Below, piece after piece: positions 1 to 12,700 of a stretch of 64,000 nt of DNA. The translations under genes and the position numbers were made by a program. A model generated the notes under the pieces. The model saw nothing but the letters and a program-made list of their open reading frames with translations, was not told where the DNA came from and made no database searches. Positions within the stretch are counted from its first letter, which is position 1; every line of letters starts with the position of its first letter. Origin of the DNA: Phragmites australis (Eukaryota; Streptophyta; Magnoliopsida; Poales; Poaceae); contig NC_084932.1 of NCBI RefSeq assembly GCF_958298935.1, positions 7,543,501-7,607,500 on the forward strand. The letters are read 5' to 3'.

Positions 1-85
1 CTAAAATGTGTGCAACTTTTAGTAATTATAGTAAGTGCAAGATTATATTTGTGTATATTCTATATACGATGTTTTTTAGTTAAAG

Positions 86-2735
86 TTGAATACTCTTGGT
101 GTTGTTGCCACTACTATTTACATCCTTAATAAATTGAGTAAATTTATAAAACTATAAGCATTATACCATTTGTAACATAAAACTACAAGTATTGTATCTA
201 GTAACATGAAACTACAAGTATAGTGTACCAATTTTTTAAAAAACCTAATTTTAATTAGGTTCACTAAAAAATGATATTATATTTCTCTAAAAATTATGGA
301 ATTTTTTGTACATTGAAGGGATCGGTGACATTCTAAGAGAAAGTGAATTATGATACCTAGAATCTATTCGGCTCCAAAAACTACATAAGATAAACCTATA
401 TTAATTTCTATCTAAATATGCTCTAAGTTATGTAGTCTACTCTACCAATCAAAAGAGCTTGCAACTTATGTAGGAAGGTAAATTGCAATCAAGTAAATGC
501 GGAAGCGTAAATAAGGTAGAGAGAGTAAACTCGGCATAAGGGATTTTTATCCCATAGTATCGATGGCATAAATATCATCCCTAGTTTACGTTGGAGCTCC
601 ATTAAGATATGCTCTCGGTTTGCACCCGATCACGACTATTGAGCCACCAAGTCACAAAGACAAGGTCTCAACCCAGGTGAGTCACCAAGCGACTAAGTCA
701 ATGCCTCACCACAAGTCTCTCTTTCTGTCCCTTGCCGTCATGATCACTTCAGAGCTTGAGCTACCAAGGCAAGGGTCTCCGTGTTTCCGTACACGCTTCT
801 CTTTGCCGCTCCACACCAAGTCAGAGGGTCAACAAGTTTGCCGACGAGTCACAAAGACTCTAAGATGCCAGCATACCAAGGGTTATAAGCTTGGATCACT
901 CCATAATTCACTCTTTAGGTAACAATCACCTAGCAACACACTCCCTAGGCCTATAAGCACTAATCACTCTCTAATTGTGTGCTTAATCACCTTAAATAAT
1001 CAATTTAAGCACTTTGGTGGCTTGGATATCCTCTCATGTGTGCATGAACTTCTCGGGACTCTAGCTGCATACCACGTCTTCAAATGACTGAGTGGAAAGG
1101 TATTTATAGCCTTAAACCCACGCACTAGCCGTTAACCAACAACTCGTAAAAGTTGTTAACACCGGATGATCTGGTGAGAACAATAGTACTAACACTAGAT
1201 CATTTGGTGAATACACTCTCACAAACTATCCGTTGAAACCTCCACTTAAGCCTCTATGAACACCAAAAATTTTAGTATATACTTCATCCCAATGGTCTAT
1301 CCGGTGAATATGTACTTAGCATCCGAGCTAACTGCATCCTCTCTGTGTAAATTACTCCGGTGTAAGCATCTGATGCACATCACTTCATCACCGGACTATC
1401 CGATGCCTTGAATTTCGTTTGACCTCTTTGCACTGTTCATTGTCTAGTATATTTTCCGGTGTAGCATTGCTTCATCATTAGACCTTTCGGTGTGTTGATC
1501 TTCTATCTTCCACGACTGTAACCTTCTCTGTTAGAAATGCTCAGGTGTGTATCTTTCTCTAATCATCGAACTATCCGGTGAGTTGTTCCATTTTGCTTTC
1601 TGGACATAAACACTTCAATATTGCCATGCTTTGATCACCAGACTATCCGGTGAGGCTTAACCTTTATTCTTCAGCTTGATACCCTTCTCTGGAACAATTG
1701 CTCTGGTGAGAACATTTACTAATCACCGGACCTTCCGGTGATGTCTTCAGGCCTCTCTCCCTCTTTGTCAAATATGCTCCGGTGAGCTCAACATCCATAG
1801 CACCGGCCCATCCGGTGAGGCAAATCTTTTTGTAACTTCTTCAATTCGATCAAATTTTGTCCTGTCTACAATGACTTTTTTATTTATTATATCCATGAGA
1901 CCTACTAACATATATTCTTGACAAGCATATTACTTTTATTGACTATATTATCATTAATCACCAAAATCATAATCTTGATCTAATAGAGCAATTTTTGCTA
2001 CATACTTGTTTTATAATCTATGTGCAACCCATTTTTTAATTGGACTCAGTCAAAAAGGTTGTGTATAATTTAAATTAAAATTCTCAAAAAAGCTACTTTT
2101 ATAACTCCTAACAATTGTCAGGATCTTAAATAAAATCCCAAAAATATAGAAAAATTTACTAATATTCTTCTTATATGATGGATTAATTTCTAAAATTATT
2201 TTCAGCTCTAGGTTATATGGTGAAAAAGTGAGTTTCTTTGTAATGATCTATTTATATGTTTCATATATATACTTACAAAGGTACTCACTTTTTCATAATA
2301 TAACCTATGATTAAAAATAATTTTAAAAATTAGTTAATCATATAAGAAGAATATTAATAATTTGTTCCAGATTTTTTAGATTTTATTTGAGGCCCTAACA
2401 ATTGTTAGAGTTATAAAAGTAACCTTTTGAAAAATTTTAGTTTAATTTCTACACAGTACTTTTAGGTAAATTCAATTAAAATAGGTTGCATATGAATTAT
2501 GGAACACGTACAAAAGTTCTAGAATTTTTGGAGAAATATAAGACCACTTTTTAGGTAAATTTAATTAAAATTGATTTTGTGTGAAATTAGTGCACAATAC
2601 TTATAGTTTTGTGTTACTAGATACAATATATGTAGTTTTGTATTACAAATAGCACAATACTTGTATTTTTTGCAATTCACTCATATTAAAAAAGTTCAAT
2701 TGCAGCATCTGAAAGTATCATACTTTAACTAGAGA
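86..2735. mobile_element. Foldback element with long inverted arms
   Basis: The left arm (about 86-313, continuing at 2003-2240) is the inverse of the right arm (about 2270-2735). Matching stretches include ACTACAAGTATTGTATCTAG on the left against its diverged complement near 2610-2640, and the arms around AACTCCTAACAATTGTCAGG near 2103 against CCCTAACAATTGTTAGAG near 2394. The loop is only about 30 bp. With the LTR at 314-2002 removed, the element is close to 1 kb. No coding capacity is visible. Long inverted arms with a tiny loop suggest a non-autonomous Mutator-like or foldback element, but I found no convincing target duplication, so the outer ends are approximate. Confidence 0.65.
314..2002 (-). 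mobile_element. Solo LTR, Ty1/copia (SIRE-like), inserted in the foldback arm
   Basis: On the minus strand it starts TGTAGCAAAAATTGC and ends CCGATCCCTTCA. It interrupts the left arm of the foldback element, and the right arm shows the uninterrupted sequence, which fixes both boundaries. The flanking 5-mers are TACAT (309-313) and TACTT (2003-2007), a target duplication with one mismatch. Length is 1,689 bp with no internal coding region or second LTR. The end nearest 314 resembles, in reverse, the CCCCCTCTAGTGGTCACTTTCGG stretch at the end of the copia LTR near 35150. The interior (1150-1820) is rich in CCGG...CCGGTG palindromes. An open frame at 620-922 lies inside it and is not a gene. Confidence 0.7.
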
Positions 2736-5700
2736 TAGTTTCATCGATAACCTAGTATCCCAAAAATAAACTTCTACATAATATTTCCCTTTTAACCCTT
2801 TTTATAGTGTGATATTCCATGATGTTGCTACAACATCAAGAAATTAAACAAGATGCTTTTTTAACCAATGAAATCGTCTTTGAAGTACCCTAAAAACATC
2901 CCTGTCTCTATACAGGAGTTTGCTTCTGCAATAATGCTTTCCTCCTTATGTGTTTTACTACGGCATAATTTTTTTCAGTAGTAAGCAATATACTCATCAA
3001 CAGCGATACGCATGTGATGACTTCGTCAATCTCCAAGCTACGTATATCCAGTATTTAGTAGATATTATGTGAGTGCGTATGTATAGTGGTGTGAGTTTGT
3101 ACGTGTGTCCACAAGTTATACCGATATTTTTTAAAGTTTTTCTCTTACTCATAAATGATGTCCACGCTCCGCTTTGGTACAAAAAGTTGTTGCATGCAGC
3201 AAGTTGGCAACGCGGGAAAGAAGTTGGCGGAGAGGAGAGAGAGACCGGGGGAGGGGGGGGGGGCAGCATCACACGGCCGCCACAGAGAATTCAACCTTTT
3301 GGTCTGGGCCACGGATCTGCAGATGCAAATTTATGCAATTGCAACGTCCAAAAACATTTTATTTTATTTTACTGATGGCTTACACTGCAACACACAGACT
3401 CACATCTCTGATTCATAGTGTGCTTGCTGGGCCTACCCTGTGCCACTTGATGCCAAGGCATATTTTAAAGCGTCTCTGACAAATGCGGCAGGATACTCAA
3501 TACTCGTAAGATCTTTTTAACGGGCAGGGTAAAAATGAATCCAATTCTGCATATTTGTAAGCACACAGAAATTTGACTAAAAAAATCTGCGGCCATACAT
3601 CGAAGAAACTATCCCTTGTCAATTGGACAATCAAAATCGCACGCATCAGTTCCTTGACGAGGTATTTCGGTGGATTCACTTCCGCTCAATAAGTCCCCGA
3701 TTCGCAAGAACTCTCTGCCGTCCTTTCATGAGTTCTTATGCTTATACTGCCGGTTCGCAAGAACTCCCTTGTACCGTCCTTTCGATGAGAGGTGTTCATT
3801 TGCAAATTTTATTCCGCTCATATTATTCTCCCACAAGACAAATGCAGAAGAGAAAAGAGAGCAGTAGAGAAAGAGGAGAAACGAACAAAAAGGAGAGAGA
3901 GAGAGAGAGGTGTGCAGGTGGTGCGTAGGTGGCATGATGTGTGGTGCTAGATTCTGTTTCCGTTGCGTTTCAGCACCCGTCCGCGTCACCGATGTCACGC
4001 CCCACCTCCATTCCTGCTGCTGCTGCTGGTGCTGCCCACCTCCTGACCTCCATTGCTGCTGCTGTTCCTTTGGGTTTGTAAAGGAAGAGATGCTCGTCGA
4101 ACAGACCGCACACTTGGCCGCCGTTCCAGCGGCAACCGAAGAAAAGCCCTATGAACTCACGCGTCCCATGGTGAATGACTTGTAGTGCAGGACGACGGGA
4201 TTATATATTGATATATTGTGTAATTAACAACAACCATAAGGAGATAAGAATAATTGATGTTGGAATGCAACAGCTGCTGTACATGAAAGGGAGGTGTTCT
4301 AAGTATTTATTATCTAAAGTTATTGAAAACATAATCATTTGAAAGTATTTTCATTACAAATCTACTAGTATTATTTTTATATGATAGATCTTAATATTTT
4401 TAGTGGTAAAAGTTTTTAAAGCTTGATTTATTTAAGAATGGAAGGAACAGTACATTTTCTAAACACCGATACGTGGGTCCCTCTGCAGTGGCTTAGTTGG
4501 ATTTAACTTAGGTTTAGTTTTCAAATAATCTGAGTAATAGGGTCAGCTCATGTTAGCATTAGTCTCCATTGTTATAGTATAAATGAATTGTTCGTTTTTT
4601 TTCATTAACTTAGGTTTTTGAATAAACTGCTCGGTACATAATAGCTTAATATGATATTAGAGTCATGTACTTGAGTTCAAGTTTTGGCCAACGCAATTTA
4701 ATAAAAACAAATTATCGCTTGCTCATATTTCACGTCTGAGATATGAGGGAGCATCCATTTAAGAAGATTATTGAAGTATAGGTAAATAAGTAACTGCTTG
4801 TCTTTTCTCATTATTCAGACTTTTAGGTGACCAATCGGTGTACAGTAGGTCAATAGCAAAAAAATTCCTAAAAGTCTCTACATCGTAGTAGCTCAAGGCA
4901 ACCTAGGTAGGCCATACCCCAACTCGAACTGTGGAAAAATCTTTTCATAGGAACAAAATAAAGTTGTGGAGTATTCTTTGAAGAATTTGATTCTCTCTCC
5001 TACAGTCTAATCATTGTAGCCACCGCAATGACCTAAGTGTTTTCCGCCCCCCATTTCGTAATATCTGTCCATTTTCTTCAGAAGTCTGATTTCACTTTTC
5101 TTGTCTATTCAAGTCAGATGAATTAAAATTTACATCTTTCAAGGCATTATCTAAGGAGCTAGGGGCAGCAAAGAAAATGTTTTCACTCAATCATATATAC
5201 ATTAGGGCTTTTATCTTTTATGCTTTACTAGAATTCAAGCTAGTAGCATACAATTACTTATGGCACAATTATTGCGGTTACAATGAGTCAGTGCAAATAC
5301 GTTTTATTTTGGTTAGAAAACAAATGGGGAAGTCTGAATCTATTGTTTCTAGCTCTCGAAACAAGTTTTCCAAATGAGAATTAAAAATGGCTTATGCCAC
5401 TTTATCTCAGTTATAAAATGAGTATTCCTCTATATGGTTGCTGCCAATCATGCACCTGCATGTCACAAAGCTCAACCACCAGTTCTTTTCAATTGCTTCA
5501 TTTAGACACTTTAGCTTGTGAACATAATCTACACTATTCAAAAATCAACAAAACTTCCTGATTCAGTACTACAAACCTCACAATTACGTGTATAGCACAC
5601 ATTACAGGACCACATAAACTATGCAATAATCCACCAATAGCACTGCATGATTAGCATAAAACAACAGAAATTTTCATAGTATTTTTTTAGGGAGATTTTT

Positions 5701-6721
5701 CGTAGTATTTAAGTAGAAAGATTCCAAGCAAGAAACAACTGTTCAACTGTTGGTACACCATACAGGTAGACAAAGTGTACATCTACCAGAAAACAATCTC
5801 TCCCAATGATGAAGCATGAGAGGGACATCACAACAAAAAGCTATGATGTGGTCATCTAACAACCAATAGAAATGGACCTAGGAATTTGGGTGTTGCACAA
5901 GGCAGGTGTGTGCCCACAACAATGGCCAACCTGGAAATGCTAGCAAATCATAGAGACGTAGAAAATTGCTTCCAAACAGAATTACTGATCATTTGGCCAT
6001 TGAAGATTTTGTAGTGCCGAAAGCAACTTGATGAATTGATAGATTCCACAAAATTTCGACATCACCAGACAATAGTCCTAGCCAATTTACATTTTTAGCA
6101 ACATCATCATGTGCTATTCTAGTTTATTGTTCACCTTTGCTTGCAGTTTGCATCTGTAAGGCTATAACAGAAGGAAATTAACTGAAGTCTAGATATCAAC
6201 ATACTATACAGAATGGAAACATAGAATTCCTGCAATTAATATTGTTGCAGATTAGAATGACTTCATTCAGACACAAAATGAAGAATACCTAATGCTAAAA
6301 GTTTAGCATGCAAACAAAATTTACTTTAATATTTTGACAGCAAAACCACGCTGCCACCATTGAACACATGGCAAATTAAGGAACTGATGTTCTTGAATCT
6401 AAATCATTATCCAAAGAAATAAAATGAAAACCTAAAATTATACGTACAATGACGCGCAATGTTCCTACGTGTTCAAGAAAACCTAAAATTATAAGCACAT
6501 GCTACAGAAAAGAAAAGCCAATATCCATGACTGAACATTGCACTAATATGTATTGCCCATGTATTTTTCTTTTTCTGGGGGGTCTTATCAGTTATCACCC
6601 ATGCTTAGTTACATAGAAAACTCAACAGAAAGTATGTCTACAGGAGTTAAAGAAAATGGAGTTCCAATAGAAAATTCCTCTCTTAGGCTTTAGATCAGCC
6701 GCTCATCAGATTAATTTTGGG
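2736..6721. other. Intergenic flank, no gene recognised
   Basis: AT-rich sequence downstream of the DEG14-like gene. It holds a G-run with GA-rich surroundings (3225-3265), an imperfect direct repeat of about 35 bp (3698-3732 and 3751-3790, both containing TTCGCAAGAACTC), a GA microsatellite (3894-3908) and CTG-rich trinucleotide runs (4010-4070). Short open frames here show no domain and no codon bias. The part nearest 6721 must contain the 3' UTR and polyadenylation site of the minus-strand gene, but I cannot place them. Confidence 0.5.
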
Positions 6722-9700
6722 TCATCTGCTGGCATCTGCCTCCTCTGGTATCACAGTTAAGGTCACTGTCACATTGTTTGCCCTTTTAGCAAGAACTTTA
6801 AATGGCACTCCGACCTTGTCCCCCATGATATCAATGATCTACAAAAAAACACTTTATTAACATATTTGTACAAATAAAGAAAAAGAATATAATCTTCCTC
6901 CTGAATTGAGGATTTGAAAGAGAAAGAATATTGAGAAAAAAAAACTAAGTGTAGGTAAAACATATGTTAGAAGGCACCAGAGTCCACTGTACTAGCAATC
7001 AACTTAACCAGATGTCTTTTTAATTAAAATTCAAATCAGATGTTACAATCCAATTATATGATTACTATTTTTGGGGGGGGGGGGGGGCATGCTGCAAGTA
7101 TAGAAAATCTTATAGCACACATCACCAGTAGTTATCTTTGTTACCTCTTTGATGCTTTCAACTGGTTTACCATTGAACTCAAAGACTACATCCCCAGGAC
7201 GAAATCCTGCATGTTCAGCTGGAGATCCTGGTGTAACCTGATTGACAATCCATATAGTGTCAGTAGAGTCAGCACTGTTCAGGTCTTATCAGAATCATTT
7301 TAATTCTTAGCAAAGAGAAGCATGCCAAAACATATATTCATGATTCACTCAGAGAGCACAATAGGTTACAATACATCAACAGCCTCTTCCTTAATACCAA
7401 ATGTCTCATTAATTCATGAGATGATTCAAGAGTAGCTTACCATAGGAACAAGCACCCCTTTTCTTACATCTGGAAAAGAACTTGATTTTTCTTTCAGTTG
7501 TGCAATGATCATGGGATTAAGGTCAAGCATCTTTAAACCAAGCCATGGCCTTACGACTCTCCTGCATTGCATATTGGACAAACATTAGTAGCTGCCAGAC
7601 ATGCTGGTAAGTGAACATGTTTGGTAACTTTAAATCATAAAAAATAAATCTATTTGAAAAGGGTCGGCAGTCAGCACACACAGGCTTACTCCCAACAGTT
7701 AACATACTAATTATACTTTTTATCCGATAAAACACATTTTGGAATCACTAACAATATTGCTTTTTGATTGCCTCATTCACATCAGTACCTTATCTAATGA
7801 ATTACATGTTTTGAACTTCAGATCAGTCAGAGTACACATCATGGCTCAAACTATACAAATAAATTTCAAAGAGAAGAAAAAAAACAAAGCAATCATCTGA
7901 CCATGACAATAATAAACTGTAACCAGCATTATGCTATGAAAAGTAAGGCTAAGGCATACCCATTTTTCTTGAAGTTTTCCACTATTTTCACAACAGAGTC
8001 AATTGGTACGGCAAAGCTCAAACCATCAGCATCGGCAACTTTCATCACATTAACTCCAACAATCTCGCCATCAAGGTTCACAAGAGGGCCTCCCGAATTA
8101 CCCTGCGGCATACAAATGTGTCAACTGTTTGTTCTGCGGAAACTGGGAAACCAAACAGAAGAGGTGACAACATTGAGAAATAAAAAACAAAGCATATATG
8201 CCTGTAAAATGGAAGCCTACCAAGATAAAAATATTATTTATTTGGATTCAAATCTATATAATCTTTTCCACTTTCTCGGAACATGATGAGGTGATAACTG
8301 ACGAGGCATAGTAAAATAACTAAGTTCATGTCTTAGGAACATAAAGAAATGGTCTTACCTGATTAATAGCGCAATCTGTTTGCAGATACTCTCTTCTTAC
8401 TCCTCCAAGACCCAGATCACTGCTTTTCCGGTCCACACAACTACAGAAAAGAAACCAAAGTGGAAGTAGAAGATTGAAGTTAATAAAAATAAATAGTATG
8501 CTTGTAAATTACAAGACAACTGGTAGTCTTAATGATAACTGAGTAGAGTAAATAAAAATAATAATTTAGGTCTGCATTTAGGGATCTTAACCTTACAATA
8601 CCAGCTGTAACTGTGTTTTGAAGAGAAAGTGGACAGCCCAAAGCGATAATCCAATCGCCTGGTCTAAGTCTAGACGACGATCCAAGTCTTGCAGCTGGTA
8701 AAGGGGTCTTAGATTTAATCTTCACAACAGCGATGTCAGAGTGGCGGTCAGCATTCAGAACAACACCTTCAAATTCACGACCATCTTGTAAAGTCACACT
8801 AACCTGTTACGATATTCAACCTTTTGAGAGAAAAATAAGGAAACAAACGCATGTCGAAAACAAAAACCTGGATCAAATCACCCAAAATGCTGGTTGAACA
8901 TTTTAAAAAAGAACTATCCCAAATGAAAATTGATTAAAAAGCCTGAAAATATATGAAAGTAATAAATGATATCAAGCACAGCTAAATATCATAATCTGTA
9001 AGAATAGCAAGTACTGTAATTATCCATTCTGCTGTAGGTTGGGGACTTTGGGTCATATTTGGTCCTACACTAAAGTTTAGAACTTTAACCCAAGTATTTA
9101 GTAGATGGGAAAACTGCAACCCCCCCCCCCCCCCCACCCAAAAGTCACTTGGATTTTGACTTCCCCCCCAAAAGTTGTTTTGTTGCAAAAAACCCCCTAA
9201 AAATTCAAAAAAATAAAAAAAATCATTAAAAAAAATTCTAAAAAAAACTAGAGACAATTCTAAGACCTTCTGTGAAATTTGTTTTCAAAAATAATATCCT
9301 TTGCATCATATTTCATGGAGAGGAAGTTTGGAAAAAAAAGAAAAATGTGCAGCTCATTTATTAACTCATGTTATTTTAACTTTGTCATGTCTACCATTAT
9401 TTGTTGTTATGATCGGCACTACATATAGAAGGAGGAAGGCAACCAAGGAAGGCAATCAAGTTGGCAGCTGAGTTTCCATTAGAAGAGTTATATAAATTAG
9501 GTAATTTAAAGTAGGCTTGCTCGGTTAACAATAAAGGATAGAGTCCAATTCGGTTTAGATATTGAGTTGTATTCGGTTGAGGAGAGTTTTGGCTGCAGCT
9601 CTATAAATAAAGAGCAGCACGCATGTATCCAAAGGCAAGCAATAAACAGTTCTATTATCTCATCTCCAATTCTCTGTACTCTCATCTCCATTGCTGTTAT

Positions 9701-12700
9701 CATCTCCATCCAGTTGACGCCCTAGGCGTTTCCTCCATCAACATCACGGGTAGAAAACCGGCCAAAGACAGGCCGGCTACCTCCCACTCCTATCCGATCA
9801 GATCGCTGCCGCAAGGCCGTGACAACTTGGTATCAGAGACCATGTCTTCCGGATCGGAGAACGACAATGTTCAAGCTCTGATCGCGGCGCAGGAAGAACG
9901 CTTTCAAGCGCGTTTCATGGACATCAACAACTCTTTCGGTGAAATCAAAACCCTCTTGTCCAGTCTTATGGATCGGATGACGGTATTGGAGAAAGGCAAG
10001 AATCTGGAAGATGCTCCGATCACAGGGGATTTCGCGTTGTCGGCTGCAAATCGGACGCCACCACCAGCTTCTTTTCCGGTGTTGGGCGGCGCTGAAATTC
10101 TGCAACCGGACGGCAACATGCGTCCGCCGCAGAGCTTCATGACAGGACCGTCGCTCGGCGGTAACCAGCAAGTCCATGACACCAGCGTAAAGGACTTCAA
10201 GGCTGATGCAAGCAGCATCGGTACTGGTGCAGTGCCTCGCTTCTTCAAGCTCGAGTTTCCACGGTACGATGGCAAAACCGACCCTCTTCCCTGGCTTACT
10301 CGATGTGAGCAGTTTTTCCGCGGACAAAAGACTGAAGAACAACACAAGGTATGGCTTGCGTCATATCACATGGACGACAATGCACACCATTGGTACTTCC
10401 ACCTAGAACGCAGCCATGGCGAGCCGCCCTGGCACGAGTTCAAGACCTTATGCAACACACGCTTCGGGCCTCCAATCCGTAGCAACCCCTTGGGTGAACT
10501 TCGTCATCTTCGCCAGAATGGAACAGTGGAAGATTACCAGAGCCGATTTTTGGCGCTCCTTAGCCGTGCAGATCCTTTGACGGGAACACAAGAGCGTCAG
10601 CTATTCACTTCGGGCCTCGCGGATGAGCTGCAGATTGATGTCGAATTGCAAGATCCGAGTGACCTCGAGAAGGCCATGAGCTTGGCCCGTGCTTATGAGA
10701 AGAAGGCCGCTCGTTTACCGCGTTATGGCGGCTTGCGGTCACTGTCAGGGCAGCGCCCAGCGTCCATGCACGCCGCCTCTTCCGGCACGGCTGCTCCAAC
10801 ACATGCTACAACTGCTGGTGCCTCTGCTGCTGCGTCAACCGACACCACGGGACCGCGCCAAATTCGGCGCCTCACTCCATCTGAGATGGCGGAGCGTCGC
10901 CGGCAGGGTCTTTGCTTCAATTGTGACGAAAGATTTGTCCGCGGCCATAGGTGTGCTCATCTTTTCTTCATCGAGTATGACGATTCGGCGCCGGACACGG
11001 ATGACTGGTGTGCGCGTGACGAAGATCAGACTGCGCCGCATATCTCTTTATACGCAGTTGCCGGCGTGCACCAGGTCAACACCGTGCGACTGAAGATCCA
11101 AATTAGTGGCACAACTGTGCTCGCTTTGGTTGATTCTGGCTCATCGCACAATTTTATCAGGGAAGACCTCACACACCACCTAGGCATTTGTTGTCAGCCT
11201 GGTCAGATCAGCCTGCGAGTTATGGTGGCCAATGGTGATCACTTGACTGCACTAGGCCTCTGCAAGGACCTGTGCATCCTTGTTGATCGTGAGGAATTCG
11301 CGGTTGATTGCTACGCCGTTCCACTGTGTGGCTATGATGTGATTCTGGGTACCCAATGGCTCCGAACGTTGGGACCAATTCTGTGGGACTTTGATCGCTT
11401 GACGATGACCTGCCATCGCAATGGACGGAAGGTTACCTGGCACGGAGTGCCGGGCTTGAGCACCAATCAGCTTAACTCACTGGATGAACAAGATGATCTG
11501 ATGCAACGTTTGCTGCACGAATTCAAGGATGTATTTGCTGATCCGCGAGGTCTTCCTCCATCCCGAGCTCAAGACCATCGTATTCACTTGCTGCAGGACG
11601 CTCAGCCAGTAGCAGTGCGACCATATCGATACCCCCAATTGCAGAAAGATGAATTGGAAAAGCAATGTGCAGATATGTTAGCGCAAGGCATCATCCGACT
11701 AAGTACATCGGCATTCTCTTCGCCGGTATTGTTGGTCAAAAAGCGAGATGGCTCCTGGAGATTTTGCGTTGATTACCGGGCTCTCAACGCTCAAACTATC
11801 AAAGATAAATTTCCAATTCCCGTGGTCGAGGAGTTGCTTGATGAGCTGTATGGTGCACGATATTTTACAAAACTTGATCTTCGATCGGGCTATCATTAGG
11901 TTCGCATGAATATGGCCGACATTGAGAAGACGGCGTTCCGAACTCATCACGGCCACTATGAATTTTTGGTCATGCCGTTTGGCTTGACAAACGCCCCGGC
12001 CACTTTTCAAGCACTCATGAACGATGTACTCCACAGGTATCTACGCCGCTTTGTGCTCGTTTTTTTTTTGATGATATCTTAATCTACAGTGCGTCATGGG
12101 CCGATCACTTGCGACATGTACGTATGGTGTTCGAGCTGCTTCGTCAACATAAGCTTTTCGTCAAACGCTCAAAATGCACATTCGGCACATCATCAGTGTC
12201 CTATCTCGGCCATGTTGTGTCAGCCATGGGCGTCGCAATGGACCAACAGAAAGTGCAAGCTGTTTCCGATTGGCCCGAGCCCCGTTCAGTTCGTGCAGTA
12301 CGTGGTTTCCTCGGCCTCGCAGGGTATTATCGCAGATTTATTGCCGGATATGGCGCTCTTGCAGCTCCTTTAACTCGCCTCCTCAAGAAAGAGGCGTTTT
12401 CCTGGACTACAGAGGCGACTCAAGCATTCCACGCCCTCAAACAAGCATTATCTTCAGCCCCGGTTCTACAACTACCAGATTTCAGGCAAATGTTTATCGT
12501 GGAGTGTGATGCTTCGGGCTCTGGCATGGGCGCCGTGCTGCACCAGGGCCACGGCCCTTTGGCATTTTTCAGTCGTACCATGGCACCTCGTCACGCGGGT
12601 TTGGCAACCTATGAACGAGAGCTTATTGGGTTAGCTCAGGCCATCAAGCACTGGCGTCCATATCTATGGGGACGACATTTTATCGTCAGGACCGATCACT

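Noticed and set aside
620..922. 100-aa open frame
   Set aside because: It lies inside a copia solo LTR and has no start context or domain.
3910..4185. Cysteine-rich 91-aa frame
   Set aside because: The cysteines come from CTG/TGC trinucleotide runs; there is no signal peptide or ordered Cys spacing.
9833..11041. Several minus-strand open frames of 65-170 aa
   Set aside because: They are shadows of the GC-rich gag-pol frame on the plus strand.
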